The notes under the pieces were generated by a model, which was not told the DNA's origin, searched no databases, and worked only from the letters and a program-made list of their open reading frames with translations. DNA of 35,323 bases from Methyloceanibacter sp. (lineage in GTDB: Bacteria; Pseudomonadota; Alphaproteobacteria; Rhizobiales; Methyloligellaceae), in the NCBI GenBank assembly GCA_030064755.1, contig JASJEH010000032.1, positions 1 to 35,323 on the forward strand, written 5' to 3'. Positions 21,384 through 30,697 of this stretch are shown piece by piece. Within the stretch, counting starts at the first letter, position 1. Each line of letters starts with the position of its first letter. The position numbers and the translations under genes are program-made.

Positions 21384-22238
21384 TCACTCACCAAGCTGCA
21401 ACAGAGAGCCGTTGTCGCGTGCACGACTCAATAACCAACGGAAGACCGCATACCCCACGGCCAGATAGAACGCGTTCAACCCAAATGCCCACCACAAGTC
21501 GCTCGCATCGAAACGATGCTCCAACAGAATCGTGCGCATGCCTTCGAAGACATGTGTCGGCGGAAGCGCGAGGGCTACATATTGCAGCCAATCAGGCAGC
21601 GCCGACAGCGGGTAATAGACGCAGGCGAGCGGCAACAGCAAGAAGGCGAGCGACCAAGCCAGCTCCTCCGCACCAAGGCCGTAGCGCAGCATGACGCCGG
21701 CGGCGATCAATCCCAAGGACCAGCTGGTCAGCACCAGCATGGCGAAGAAGACCGCAAGCCAAAGACCGAGATCCAGCAGATTGAAGTCGAAGATAAAGAA
21801 TGCCGCCAGCGCGACGGGGATCATGCCGACCGAGAGGCGCATGATACTCCAAATGCAGAGCGCCATGACAAGCTCGTGCGGGCGAAGCGGGCTGATCAGC
21901 AGATTGCCCAGATTTCGGGACCACATTTCCTCGATGAAGGTTGTGAAGAACCCAAGATTTGACCGAAAGAGAATGTCCCATAGGAGAACAGCGCCGATAA
22001 GAACGCCAGCCCCCTTGGCATAAGGATTGTCTGTGCTTGCCAGGAACTGTTGTAGAAAGCCCCAGGTAAGCATTTGCAGGAATGGCCAATAGATGAGTTC
22101 GACAATCCGCACGCTCGAACTTCTCAAGAGGTAGATGTAGCGCCGCAAAAGCGCGGCGATACGACGCGCCGACGCATGCGCGCCGATCGGCGGCAGTAGC
22201 TCGGGACTGACTGTCTCGATAGGCGGCCGCGCACTCAT
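21384..22238 (-). CDS. ABC-2 type transporter permease
   Basis: Six-TM-like ABC-2 permease; 4-nt overlap with upstream ATPase gene. Confidence 0.85.
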   Translation of the reverse strand: MSARPPIETVSPELLPPIGAHASARRIAALLRRYIYLLRSSSVRIVELIYWPFLQMLTWGFLQQFLASTDNPYAKGAGVLIGAVLLWDILFRSNLGFFTTFIEEMWSRNLGNLLISPLRPHELVMALCIWSIMRLSVGMIPVALAAFFIFDFNLLDLGLWLAVFFAMLVLTSWSLGLIAAGVMLRYGLGAEELAWSLAFLLLPLACVYYPLSALPDWLQYVALALPPTHVFEGMRTILLEHRFDASDLWWAFGLNAFYLAVGYAVFRWLLSRARDNGSLLQLGE

Positions 22239-23047
22239 GACGCTTTCCTCTGGGCGCGATCAGCAAAGTCAGGCGCGGTGCGGCCGCGGACGACATCCAA
22301 GAACACGTCCTCAAGTGTTTCGCGGCCATAGGCGGCGATGAGCGCGGCAGGCGTTTCGTCTTCGATGATGCGGCCTTTGTCCAAGAGGATGACCCGGTCG
22401 GCCAACCGCTCGACCTCCGACATATTGTGAGACGCGATCAGCAGTGTCGCGCCACGCTCGGACGCGTACCCCTTGATTGTCTGGCGGACCCAGTCCGCCG
22501 TATCTGGATCGAGCGACGCCGTCGGTTCATCCAACAACAAGAGCTCGGGCGCGTTGAGCAGTGCCTTGGCAAGACCCACGCGCGTCTTTTGCCCCGCCGA
22601 CAGCTTGCCGGTTGGCCGGTTAAGCAGCGGTTCGATCTGCAATTGCGCGGCGACGCTTTCGATGCGCGCCCGCGCATTGGCGATCCCATACAGACCCGCA
22701 TAGACCATGAGATTCTGGCTAACCGTCAGCCGCTGCGGCAAGTCCACATAGGGACTCTGAAAATTCATCCGTTGCGCGACCGCATAACGGCTTCGGGCGA
22801 TATCGGCCCCGAAGACGCACACGACGCCAGCGCTGGGTCGTATCAGACCGAGTAGCATTGCAATCGTCGTCGTCTTTCCGGCGCCGTTACCCCCAAGCAA
22901 CGCCACAGTGGATCCGGCATCGAGCGAGAAATCGAGACGGTCGACCGCCGTCACCGACCCGAAGCGCTTTGTCAGACCGCGCACAACCACAGGCGCAGCG
23001 TATACCGCGGCCGCTTCGTTGCCGTTCTGTGCTGCATCTCGCGTCAC
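22235..23047 (-). CDS. ABC transporter ATP-binding protein
   Basis: Walker A GGNGAGKTTT, signature LSAGQKTRVGLAKALL, Walker B LLLLDEPTASLD. Confidence 0.93.
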   Translation of the reverse strand: MTRDAAQNGNEAAAVYAAPVVVRGLTKRFGSVTAVDRLDFSLDAGSTVALLGGNGAGKTTTIAMLLGLIRPSAGVVCVFGADIARSRYAVAQRMNFQSPYVDLPQRLTVSQNLMVYAGLYGIANARARIESVAAQLQIEPLLNRPTGKLSAGQKTRVGLAKALLNAPELLLLDEPTASLDPDTADWVRQTIKGYASERGATLLIASHNMSEVERLADRVILLDKGRIIEDETPAALIAAYGRETLEDVFLDVVRGRTAPDFADRAQRKAS

Positions 23048-23208
23048 GTGTTGCCTGTCCTCGCTGCGCCTTGTGTCTCAGTGTTCGCTCTTGGTTGGGC
23101 CAGCTTTCTGAGCCGGTTCGCCAAGCCAAGTTGCCAGTTTATGGCGGCATGCGATACGGAACATCTTTGTCGGAATTATAGCTTCCCCTGCGTGATAGGA
23201 TTGGCCCC

Positions 23209-24654
23209 ATGAGCCTCAGTGAAACGAGCCGGGCGACCGTCGAACCCGCGACACCGGAATGGTTGCGGGCGAGCGACTCCCGCCTTCGTCTGCACACGAT
23301 CGTCCGACTCCGATGGCTGGCCGTCGTCGGTCAGAGCTTGACCGTGCTCGTGGTCCATTGGGTGCTCGGCATGTCGGTCCCCATCGGCTGGTGCTTCACC
23401 GTGATTGCCCTGTCGGCCTGGCTCAACGTCGCTCTGCGCATTCGCTTTCCAGAAAGCCAACGCCTGACGAGCCGCTCAGCGTTTCTGATGCTTGGCTTCG
23501 ACATCATCCAACTTGCCGCGCTGCTCTACCTCACCGGTGGTCTGAAGAACCCATTCGCCTTTCTCTTGGTCGCGCCGGTTGCGGTCTCCGCGTCTGCTCT
23601 GCCGTTACGCACCACACTTGCACTTGGTTTTCTGGCAATCCTGGCGGCGAGCCTACTCGCGTACACCCACCTCCCCTTGCCCTGGTGCCAGCACGACCAC
23701 GCGACAGCAGCTATGTTTCACCACCCGGTCGCCTGGTGTCACTCACAGACCATCGCCATCCCGCAGCTTTACCTCGTGGGGGTTTGGGCAGCCGTCGTAC
23801 TCGGCATCGGCTTCATCGGCTTCTACACCTGGCGCACAGCCCAGGAGAACCGACGCATGGCCGAGGCGCTAACTGCAACCGAGATGGTGCTTGCACGCGA
23901 ACAAAGGCTGTCGGCGCTTGACGGCATGGCCGCAGCGGCGGCCCATGGGCTCGGCACCCCGCTTGCCACGATCGCAGTCGCGACCAAGGAACTCTTAAAT
24001 GAGGCCGAGGAAGGCGACCCCATCTATGACGACCTTGTTCTTGTCCGACACCAGGCCGAGCGCTGCCGCGACATCCTGAAGGAACTCAGCGCACGCGCGG
24101 AGGAGCTCGATACGATCCTCTCGCGACTCCCTGTGAGCCACCTCATCGACGAGGTCGTCGATCCGTACCGGCCGCTCGGGGTCCCGATTGCGGTGACCGC
24201 GGGTCCGAAACAGGGCCTGTACGCCAAGAGTAGCGCAGTCCGTGAGCCTGTGACCGACCGTAACCCCGGCGTCCTCTATGGCCTTGGCAATCTGATCGAG
24301 AACGCGCTGGACTTCGCTAAGGAACAGGTCAGTGTCGATGCAACTTGGTCGCGCGACGAAGTCCGAATTGTCGTCACCGATGACGGAGACGGATTCCCTC
24401 CCGACGTTCTCGAGCAGCTTGGAGAGCCCTTCGTAACCACGCGGCCAGCATCAACCGTAGATCACGACGAGCTCAGCCACGCCGGCATGGGATTAGGCTT
24501 CTTTATAGCGAAGACGCTGTTGGAAAGGTCGTATGCACGCCTCGAACTTTCGAATCGTTCAGAGCCACAGACGGGTGCCATAGTGACGGTGATCTGGCCG
24601 AGAAAGGCATTCGAAACGCCGCAACGCTGTGATCGCGTGGGGGCGGCGTACTAG
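23209..24654 (+). CDS. regB: RegB/PrrB/ActS-type redox sensor histidine kinase
   Basis: GGLKNPF quinone-site heptapeptide, H-box AAAAHGLGTPLATI, HQAERCRDIL (redox Cys region), ATPase G-boxes DDGDGFP and GMGLGFFIAKTLL. Confidence 0.9.
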   Translation: MSLSETSRATVEPATPEWLRASDSRLRLHTIVRLRWLAVVGQSLTVLVVHWVLGMSVPIGWCFTVIALSAWLNVALRIRFPESQRLTSRSAFLMLGFDIIQLAALLYLTGGLKNPFAFLLVAPVAVSASALPLRTTLALGFLAILAASLLAYTHLPLPWCQHDHATAAMFHHPVAWCHSQTIAIPQLYLVGVWAAVVLGIGFIGFYTWRTAQENRRMAEALTATEMVLAREQRLSALDGMAAAAAHGLGTPLATIAVATKELLNEAEEGDPIYDDLVLVRHQAERCRDILKELSARAEELDTILSRLPVSHLIDEVVDPYRPLGVPIAVTAGPKQGLYAKSSAVREPVTDRNPGVLYGLGNLIENALDFAKEQVSVDATWSRDEVRIVVTDDGDGFPPDVLEQLGEPFVTTRPASTVDHDELSHAGMGLGFFIAKTLLERSYARLELSNRSEPQTGAIVTVIWPRKAFETPQRCDRVGAAY

Positions 24655-24894
24655 GAAGGGCATACACTTTGGTATGATCGTTCGCCGTATTTTTCGCCAC
24701 AAATCAGAGTTACCCTTCACGCGTCCTTAGATTTCCAAGGTTTCTACTACTTTAGGCCGTAGCGGAATCGACCAAGACTTGCCATGTCCGTTCTGAGACC
24801 TTACCTCTAGGCCAATCTATATAAGAGAAATTCTATCGTCCGGGAGGACACGCCCTTTAAGGTTGGCATCTACGACCGCAAAGGGAGCAGATTG

Positions 24895-25470
24895 ATGGAT
24901 ATGCAGCCGGTATTACCGATGCCAGAGGAAACCAGCGTACCCCCGCAGGACAACACGCTGCTGATTGTCGACGATGATCGTGCGTTTCTCCAACGATTGG
25001 CGCGCGCGATGGAAACGCGCGGCTTTACCGTCGAAGCGGCAGGATCCGTTGACGAAGGTCTGGCGATGCTTCGGCAGCGGCCACCTGCCTTTGCCGTGGT
25101 CGACATGCGTCTTGACGACGGCAGTGGCATCGATGTCGTGGCGGCCTTGAAAGAAATCCGCCCCGATTCCCGGGCCGTGATTTTGACAGGCTACGGCAAT
25201 ATCGCCACCGCGGTCTCAGCGGTGAAAATTGGCGCTGTGGACTACCTAGCCAAGCCCGCGGACGCAGACGATGTTTACAATGCCCTTGTTGCCGCACCCG
25301 ACGATAAGGCCTTACCGCCTGAGAACCCAATGTCGGCCGACCGGGTCCGTTGGGAACACATCCAGCGCGTCTACGAGCTCTGCAATCGCAATGTCTCCGA
25401 GACGGCTCGGCGGCTAAACATGCATCGCCGCACACTTCAGCGCATTCTTGCGAAGCGCGCGCCCAAGTAG
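24895..25470 (+). CDS. regA: RegA/PrrA/ActR-type response regulator
   Basis: LLIVDDDRAFLQRLARAMETRGF, GYGNIATAVSAVKIGAVDYLAKPADADDV, C-terminal Fis-like HTH NVSETARRLNMHRRTLQRILAKRAPK. Confidence 0.93.
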   Translation: MDMQPVLPMPEETSVPPQDNTLLIVDDDRAFLQRLARAMETRGFTVEAAGSVDEGLAMLRQRPPAFAVVDMRLDDGSGIDVVAALKEIRPDSRAVILTGYGNIATAVSAVKIGAVDYLAKPADADDVYNALVAAPDDKALPPENPMSADRVRWEHIQRVYELCNRNVSETARRLNMHRRTLQRILAKRAPK

Positions 25471-25482
25471 CGGCGCGCTAAG

Positions 25483-25962
25483 TTAGCTTCTCAGTCCACA
25501 TCCTGGATCCAGCTGGTGCTGGAGCCGGAGGGCGGCAGCGCGTGCAAAGCAAAGCATCATCGCTTTGCGTCTCGCTGCGTTCAACCGATCTTCCTTTGGT
25601 TCTCGGACCAGCTCGGCACCATAACGATCCGCGAGAATAAGGCCGGCATGCTGAGGAATAACCTCGCTCGGAAAGTCCGCGGACACGGCGAAATAGAGCT
25701 TGTCGCAATAGTCGAGATACTCGTGCCACTTCCCGTCCGTGCGGTAGTCAGTCAGACAAGACTTGATCTCAACGATCATGATGCCGCCCGAACCGGAGAG
25801 CCCGACCACATCGGCGCGCCGTCCGTTGGCCAGTGGCAGCTCGGTGATCACCGAATGCCCATGTGCGCGCAAGGTCCGGCAAACGCCGCGCTGAAGCGCT
25901 GCGGCGGCATCCGACTGGCGGCCGTCGGCAATAATCAATGGGTCTTGGTCCCAGTCAGACAA
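25483..25962 (-). CDS. mmcB: MmcB family DNA repair protein
   Basis: RGVCRTLRAHGHSVITELPLANGRRADVVGLSGSGGIMIVEIKSCLTDYRTDGKWHEYLDYCDKLYFAVSADFP nuclease-like fold. Confidence 0.85.
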   Translation of the reverse strand: MSDWDQDPLIIADGRQSDAAAALQRGVCRTLRAHGHSVITELPLANGRRADVVGLSGSGGIMIVEIKSCLTDYRTDGKWHEYLDYCDKLYFAVSADFPSEVIPQHAGLILADRYGAELVREPKEDRLNAARRKAMMLCFARAAALRLQHQLDPGCGLRS

Positions 25963-26006
25963 TGACTTTTCCCTTTAAGCTGCCCGATCATCGTCACGGA
26001 ATTGTG

Positions 26007-26055
26007 CATGGTGGCGTGTTTTGAGATGTGGAACAAGCGGCAGCACGCCACCATG
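26007..26055. repeat. Perfect 12-bp inverted repeat, 25-nt loop
   Basis: CATGGTGGCGTG (26007-26018) / CACGCCACCATG (26044-26055). Confidence 0.9.
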
Positions 26056-26149
26056 GGCGCGCACCTCAGGCGATTCGTTGTTCCGATGATCGATGTGCCC
26101 GAATCCTGCGTATGTGTTACTCAAGTGACCGCAAACGATGGGAGGAACA

Positions 26150-27439
26150 ATGAGCCTCACCCAGCTTGACCTCACCGAGACAGCCCCAGATGCGCCATCA
26201 CCCCAAAGTCGCCTTGGCCAGCGGCTCATGGAAACGCGGGCACTCTCACTGGAACTTGCCGATCCCTTGAGCGACGAAGATCAGGTCGTTCAGGCGATGG
26301 ACGATGCCAGTCCGACCAAATGGCACCTCGCCCACACGACCTGGTTCTTTGAAGCCTTCGTGCTGTCCCAGTTTCTGCCGGGCTACACGCGCTTCGACGA
26401 GGAGTTCGAGTACTGCTTCAACTCCTATTACGAGGCCGTCGGCCCGCGCCATCCGCGACCGTTCCGCGGCTTGCTGACCCGGCCATCGGGCGATGCCGTG
26501 CGCGCCTATCGCGCCCATGTCGACGAGGCCCTGGAGACTTTGTTCGCCGACGACGTTCCAGCGGAGGCGGCCACGCTCGTCGAGCTCGGCATCAATCATG
26601 AACAGCAGCATCAGGAGTTGCTGCTGACCGACATTCTGAGCCTGTTCGCCTCCCAGCCGCTGAAACCGGTCTATCTTGAGACAAATGGAGACGCACCGGT
26701 CGCCGAGGCCGGTCCGCTAAAGTTCGTAAGCTTCGGCGGCGGCGTGTTCGGCGTCGGGCACGACGGAGCAGGCTTCTCCTACGACAATGAGGGCCCTCGC
26801 CATGAGCAGCTCATTCGTCCATTCAAGCTTGCTACCCGATGCGTGACCAACGCGGAATGGATCGCCTTTATCGAAGACGGAGGCTACGAGACCGCCGCGC
26901 TATGGCTGGCGGATGGCTGGAACCTCATCAACGCTGAGGGCTGGCGCGCGCCGCTCTATTTCGAGCAGGCCGACGGCGGGTTTGGGCAAATGAGCTTGCG
27001 AGGCTTCCGCCCGGTGAACCCGGCCGCACCGGTCACCCATGTCAGCTATTTCGAGGCGGACGCCTTTGCAAGATGGGCTGGCTGCCGGCTGCCTTCGGAA
27101 TTCGAATGGGAACACGCCTCGGCCGAGCTTGCCGAAACCGGCCGGACGCTTGGACACGGCGCGCTCTGCGCCGAGCCCGCGCCGGACGAAGCCGGCCTGA
27201 CTCAGATGTTCGGCGATGTTTGGGAATGGACCGGGAGCTCCTACCTTCCCTATCCCGGTTTCAAGCCGGCGTCTGGAGCAGTCGGCGAGTACAATGGAAA
27301 GTTCATGTGCAATCAGTTCGTGCTCAAGGGCGGTTCGTGCGCAACACCCGACCGCCACGTCCGGCGCACTTACCGCAATTTCTTTTACCCCCATCAACGT
27401 TGGCAGTTTACGGGCCTGCGGCTCGCGGCGGACGCGTAA
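26150..27439 (+). CDS. egtB: Ergothioneine biosynthesis sulfoxide synthase EgtB
   Basis: DinB-like KWHLAHTTWFFEAF, NHEQQHQELLLTDIL; FGE-sulfatase domain MFGDVWEWTGSSYLPYPGF, LKGGSCATP. Confidence 0.94.
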   Translation: MSLTQLDLTETAPDAPSPQSRLGQRLMETRALSLELADPLSDEDQVVQAMDDASPTKWHLAHTTWFFEAFVLSQFLPGYTRFDEEFEYCFNSYYEAVGPRHPRPFRGLLTRPSGDAVRAYRAHVDEALETLFADDVPAEAATLVELGINHEQQHQELLLTDILSLFASQPLKPVYLETNGDAPVAEAGPLKFVSFGGGVFGVGHDGAGFSYDNEGPRHEQLIRPFKLATRCVTNAEWIAFIEDGGYETAALWLADGWNLINAEGWRAPLYFEQADGGFGQMSLRGFRPVNPAAPVTHVSYFEADAFARWAGCRLPSEFEWEHASAELAETGRTLGHGALCAEPAPDEAGLTQMFGDVWEWTGSSYLPYPGFKPASGAVGEYNGKFMCNQFVLKGGSCATPDRHVRRTYRNFFYPHQRWQFTGLRLAADA

Positions 27440-28443
27440 TGGCCCGCACATTGTCCATGCCACAGGCACGCGGCGAGATTGCCCGAGACATTCAGACCGC
27501 GGCCGAGCCGACGCTCGTAGCCCAGGCCGCAGAGTTCGCCGAGGCTGTGCTGGACGGCCTTGCGCGCAAGCAGCGCAGCATTCCATCCCGCTTCCTTTAC
27601 GATGAAGCGGGATCTGCCCTTTTTGAGGAAATCACGAAACTCGACGAGTACTATCCGACCCGCACCGAGATCGTACTCCTGCGGGCATTTGGCCGCGAGA
27701 TTGCCGCGCGTGTTGGCCCTGTCGAAACCTTGGTTGAGTTTGGCTCCGGATCAAGCCGCAAGACCCGCCTCCTGATCGAAGCGCTGGACGGCCTTAAGAC
27801 ATACGTCCCGATAGATGTGTCGGAGACCTTCCTCGCGGAAGCCGCCGAAGGTCTTGAAGCAGACTTTGCGCACTTGAGCGTCCGCCCTGTCGTGGGCGAC
27901 TTCACCAAGACCCGCGATCTCAACGGCACCGACGCCCATCGGCCGCTTGGGTTCTTCTCCGGGTCCACCATCGGCAATCTCACCCATGACGAGGCTGAAG
28001 GGTTCCTTCGGAACGCGGCGCAGCTTCTGGGAGAGGGGAGCACCTTCCTGATCGGCGTCGACCTCCAGAAGGACCTCGATATTTTGCTGCCGGCCTATGA
28101 CGATGCGCGCGGGGTGACCGCCTCCTTCAGCCTCAACCTACTAACCCGGGTCAACCGAGAACTCGACGGCGACTTCAACACAGAGCGCTTCGCTCATCGC
28201 GCGCTCTATAACGCGGAGGCAGGGCGGATCGAGATCTATCTTGAGAGTCTCTTGGATCAGACGGTTCACGTCTGCGGCCAACGATTCGGTTTTGCCAAAG
28301 GCGAGCGCATCCATACTGAAAACTCTCACAAGTACACCATAGAGGGCTTTCAGAACCTCGCGCGGCGTGGCGGCTGGGAGCCGATGCAGGTTTGGACCGA
28401 CGACGCCGACCTGTTCTGCCTTCATCTATTACGACGCGCTTAG
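27439..28443 (+). CDS. egtD: L-histidine N-alpha-methyltransferase EgtD
   Basis: RFLYDEAGSALFEEITKLDEYYPTRTE, ETLVEFGSGSSRKTRLL, FFSGSTIGNLTHDEA. TAATG overlap with egtB; ORF-track start 27073 is too far upstream. Confidence 0.95.
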   Translation: MARTLSMPQARGEIARDIQTAAEPTLVAQAAEFAEAVLDGLARKQRSIPSRFLYDEAGSALFEEITKLDEYYPTRTEIVLLRAFGREIAARVGPVETLVEFGSGSSRKTRLLIEALDGLKTYVPIDVSETFLAEAAEGLEADFAHLSVRPVVGDFTKTRDLNGTDAHRPLGFFSGSTIGNLTHDEAEGFLRNAAQLLGEGSTFLIGVDLQKDLDILLPAYDDARGVTASFSLNLLTRVNRELDGDFNTERFAHRALYNAEAGRIEIYLESLLDQTVHVCGQRFGFAKGERIHTENSHKYTIEGFQNLARRGGWEPMQVWTDDADLFCLHLLRRA

Positions 28444-28481
28444 CCACCCAAGGCAAAAGCTTCCTGCCGCAAGAACACGAA

Positions 28482-28526
28482 CCCTTGCAACCAGCGAGCC
28501 CTTGGAACCGGCCAACCCTTGCAACC
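28482..28526. repeat. Three CCCTTG[C/G]AACC copies at exact 17-bp period
   Basis: CCCTTGCAACC 28482-28492, CCCTTGGAACC 28499-28509, CCCTTGCAACC 28516-28526. Confidence 0.9.
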
Positions 28527-28582
28527 TACTAAGGCTCCGGGGCATTGTGCCGCCGAAAACCAGAGCCAGGAGGGCGTAGCGC

Positions 28583-29833
28583 GTGTCTGATCTTCCAACC
28601 GGGAATGCGGCCATTGGCCAGTCGGGCGGCCCGACCGCCGTCATCAACCAGTCCCTCGCCGGCGTCGTCGAAGGGCTCCAGTCGGGGCTTGCTGCTTCCG
28701 GTGCCGTGAAGACCATTTTCGGCATGCGCCATGGGGTACGCGGCGTCGCCAAAACCGGCGGCGATCTGGTCGATCTGACATCCATGTCGGCGCAAGACCT
28801 TGAAGCCATTGCGCAGACGCCCTCCGCCGCGCTCGGGTCCACGCGCGACAAGCCGGATGACGACTACTGCGCGCGCATTCTCGAGGGCTGCAGGCAGAAC
28901 GATATCCGCTACTTCTTCTACATTGGCGGCAACGACTCCGCCGACACGTGCCGGATCGTGAACGAGAAAGCCGCGGAAGCCGGATATGAGATGCGCTGCT
29001 TCCACGTGCCCAAGACCATCGACAACGACCTTAGAGAGAACGATCACACTCCAGGGTTCGCCTCCGCGGCACGCTTCGTAACCCTCGCCCATATGGGCGA
29101 CGCTTTGGACAATGCCAGCCTCGGGGGGATCAAGATCAATATCGTCATGGGCCGCAATGCCGGCTTCCTGACTGCCGCCGCGTCGCTCGCACGCGGTGCC
29201 CGGGAGACCGACAAGGACGCCGCAAAACGCCCGGCGCCACATCTGATCTACGTCCCCGAAGTTCCATTCGTGATGGATCACTTCCTTCGCGACGTTGAGC
29301 GAGTCTACTCGAAGCTGGGGCGCTGCCAGGTGGCGGTGAGCGAGGGTATTCATGACTCTGACGGCAACGAGATTGGGCCGCAGCTCATGCGCTCAGGTGA
29401 AGTTGACGCCCACGGCAATGTGCAGCTTTCCGGCTCGGGCGCGTTGGGTGACGGGCTCGCGGACGCCGTGAAGAAGGCGCTGACGCCAGAGGGTGGCAAG
29501 GCGCCCCGCGTACGCGCCGACACATTCGGCTATCTGCAACGCTGCTGGCCCGTGACATCGCCCATCGATGCCATGGAAGCCCGGGGGGTTGGGCGGCATG
29601 CGGCCAAGCTCGCCGCCGACGGCGACGCCGGCGCGTCTATCACCATCATTAGGACATCGAACATACCCGGCGACTACCGTAGTGAATTCGGCCGCGCAGA
29701 CCTGTCGGCGGTTGCACGCCATGCCCGTCATATGCCGGCAGACTTCTCCGACGACGGGAACAATATCGGCACGGCTTTCTACGACTATTGCTTGCCGCTC
29801 GTCGGGGAGCTGCCCACGTTCGGGAAGCTCTAA
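28583..29833 (+). CDS. 6-phosphofructokinase, probably PPi-dependent
   Basis: IGQSGGPTAVINQSL, FFYIGGNDSADT, VPKTIDNDL (Lys where ATP-PFKs have Gly), MGRNAGFLTAAASLAR. Confidence 0.88.
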   Translation: MSDLPTGNAAIGQSGGPTAVINQSLAGVVEGLQSGLAASGAVKTIFGMRHGVRGVAKTGGDLVDLTSMSAQDLEAIAQTPSAALGSTRDKPDDDYCARILEGCRQNDIRYFFYIGGNDSADTCRIVNEKAAEAGYEMRCFHVPKTIDNDLRENDHTPGFASAARFVTLAHMGDALDNASLGGIKINIVMGRNAGFLTAAASLARGARETDKDAAKRPAPHLIYVPEVPFVMDHFLRDVERVYSKLGRCQVAVSEGIHDSDGNEIGPQLMRSGEVDAHGNVQLSGSGALGDGLADAVKKALTPEGGKAPRVRADTFGYLQRCWPVTSPIDAMEARGVGRHAAKLAADGDAGASITIIRTSNIPGDYRSEFGRADLSAVARHARHMPADFSDDGNNIGTAFYDYCLPLVGELPTFGKL

Positions 29834-29842
29834 CCGGACCGA

Positions 29843-30697
29843 CTAGGCCTCGACTAAATCCTGGACGTAGTTGGGCAGCGCGAACGCAGCGACATGGACC
29901 TGTGGGTTCCAGTATCGCGTCGGGAACGCCCCTGCCGAGGCGTAGCGCCATTCGATCTCGCCGACTGCGCATTGCCGGAGGCTTAGATTGTCGCTCGCCC
30001 AGCCATAGGCCATGGCATCGCCGAAATAGCTCGGCGTGGTCGCCATATAGGCGTACGCATCGTTGAAGAGCTCACGGAAACAGCCGACGGAGTCGCGGAG
30101 CTCGCCCGCTTGCAGGAACGGCAGGCCATTCTGAGTGACGAGCACGCCGCCAGGTGCAAGCGCTCGTTTGCAGTCCGTGTAGAAGGCCTTGGTGAAGAGC
30201 ACAGCGCCAGGGCCGATGGGGTCAGTGGAGTCGACGAGGATCGCGTCGAAGCGGTCGTCCGTTTCGGCCATGAATTTCGTGCCGTCGGCGATGACGACTT
30301 CCGTACGCGCGTCGTCGAAGGCGCCACCCGAGATTTCTGGAAAATGCTCGCGGCAGAGATCGATCACGCTGCAGTCGATCTCGCATAGCGTCACCCGCTC
30401 GACCTCCGGATGCCGCAAGACCTCGCGCAACACGCCGCCGTCGCCGCCACCGACGACAAGCACGGTCTTCACCTTGCCGTGGGCGAAGAGCGGCACATGC
30501 GCCATCATCTCGTGATAGACGAACTCGTCCTTGGTCGAGACCTGGACCACCCCATCCAGCATCATCACGCGGCCGAAGTCCTCGTTCTCGAAGATGATCA
30601 GCTGCTGATGGTCGGTTTGGCTGTCGAACAGAACCTTGTCCGCCTTCAGGCGGACGCGGAAGCCGTCATGGAGTGTCTCTTCGACCCAGCGTTCCAT
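29843..30697 (-). CDS. speE: Spermidine (polyamine aminopropyl) synthase
   Basis: WVEETLHDGFRVRLKADKVLFDSQTDHQQLIIFENEDFGRVMMLDGVVQ, VLVVGGGDGGVLREVLRHPEVE, DSTDPIGPGAVLFTKAFY. Confidence 0.95.
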   Translation of the reverse strand: MERWVEETLHDGFRVRLKADKVLFDSQTDHQQLIIFENEDFGRVMMLDGVVQVSTKDEFVYHEMMAHVPLFAHGKVKTVLVVGGGDGGVLREVLRHPEVERVTLCEIDCSVIDLCREHFPEISGGAFDDARTEVVIADGTKFMAETDDRFDAILVDSTDPIGPGAVLFTKAFYTDCKRALAPGGVLVTQNGLPFLQAGELRDSVGCFRELFNDAYAYMATTPSYFGDAMAYGWASDNLSLRQCAVGEIEWRYASAGAFPTRYWNPQVHVAAFALPNYVQDLVEA

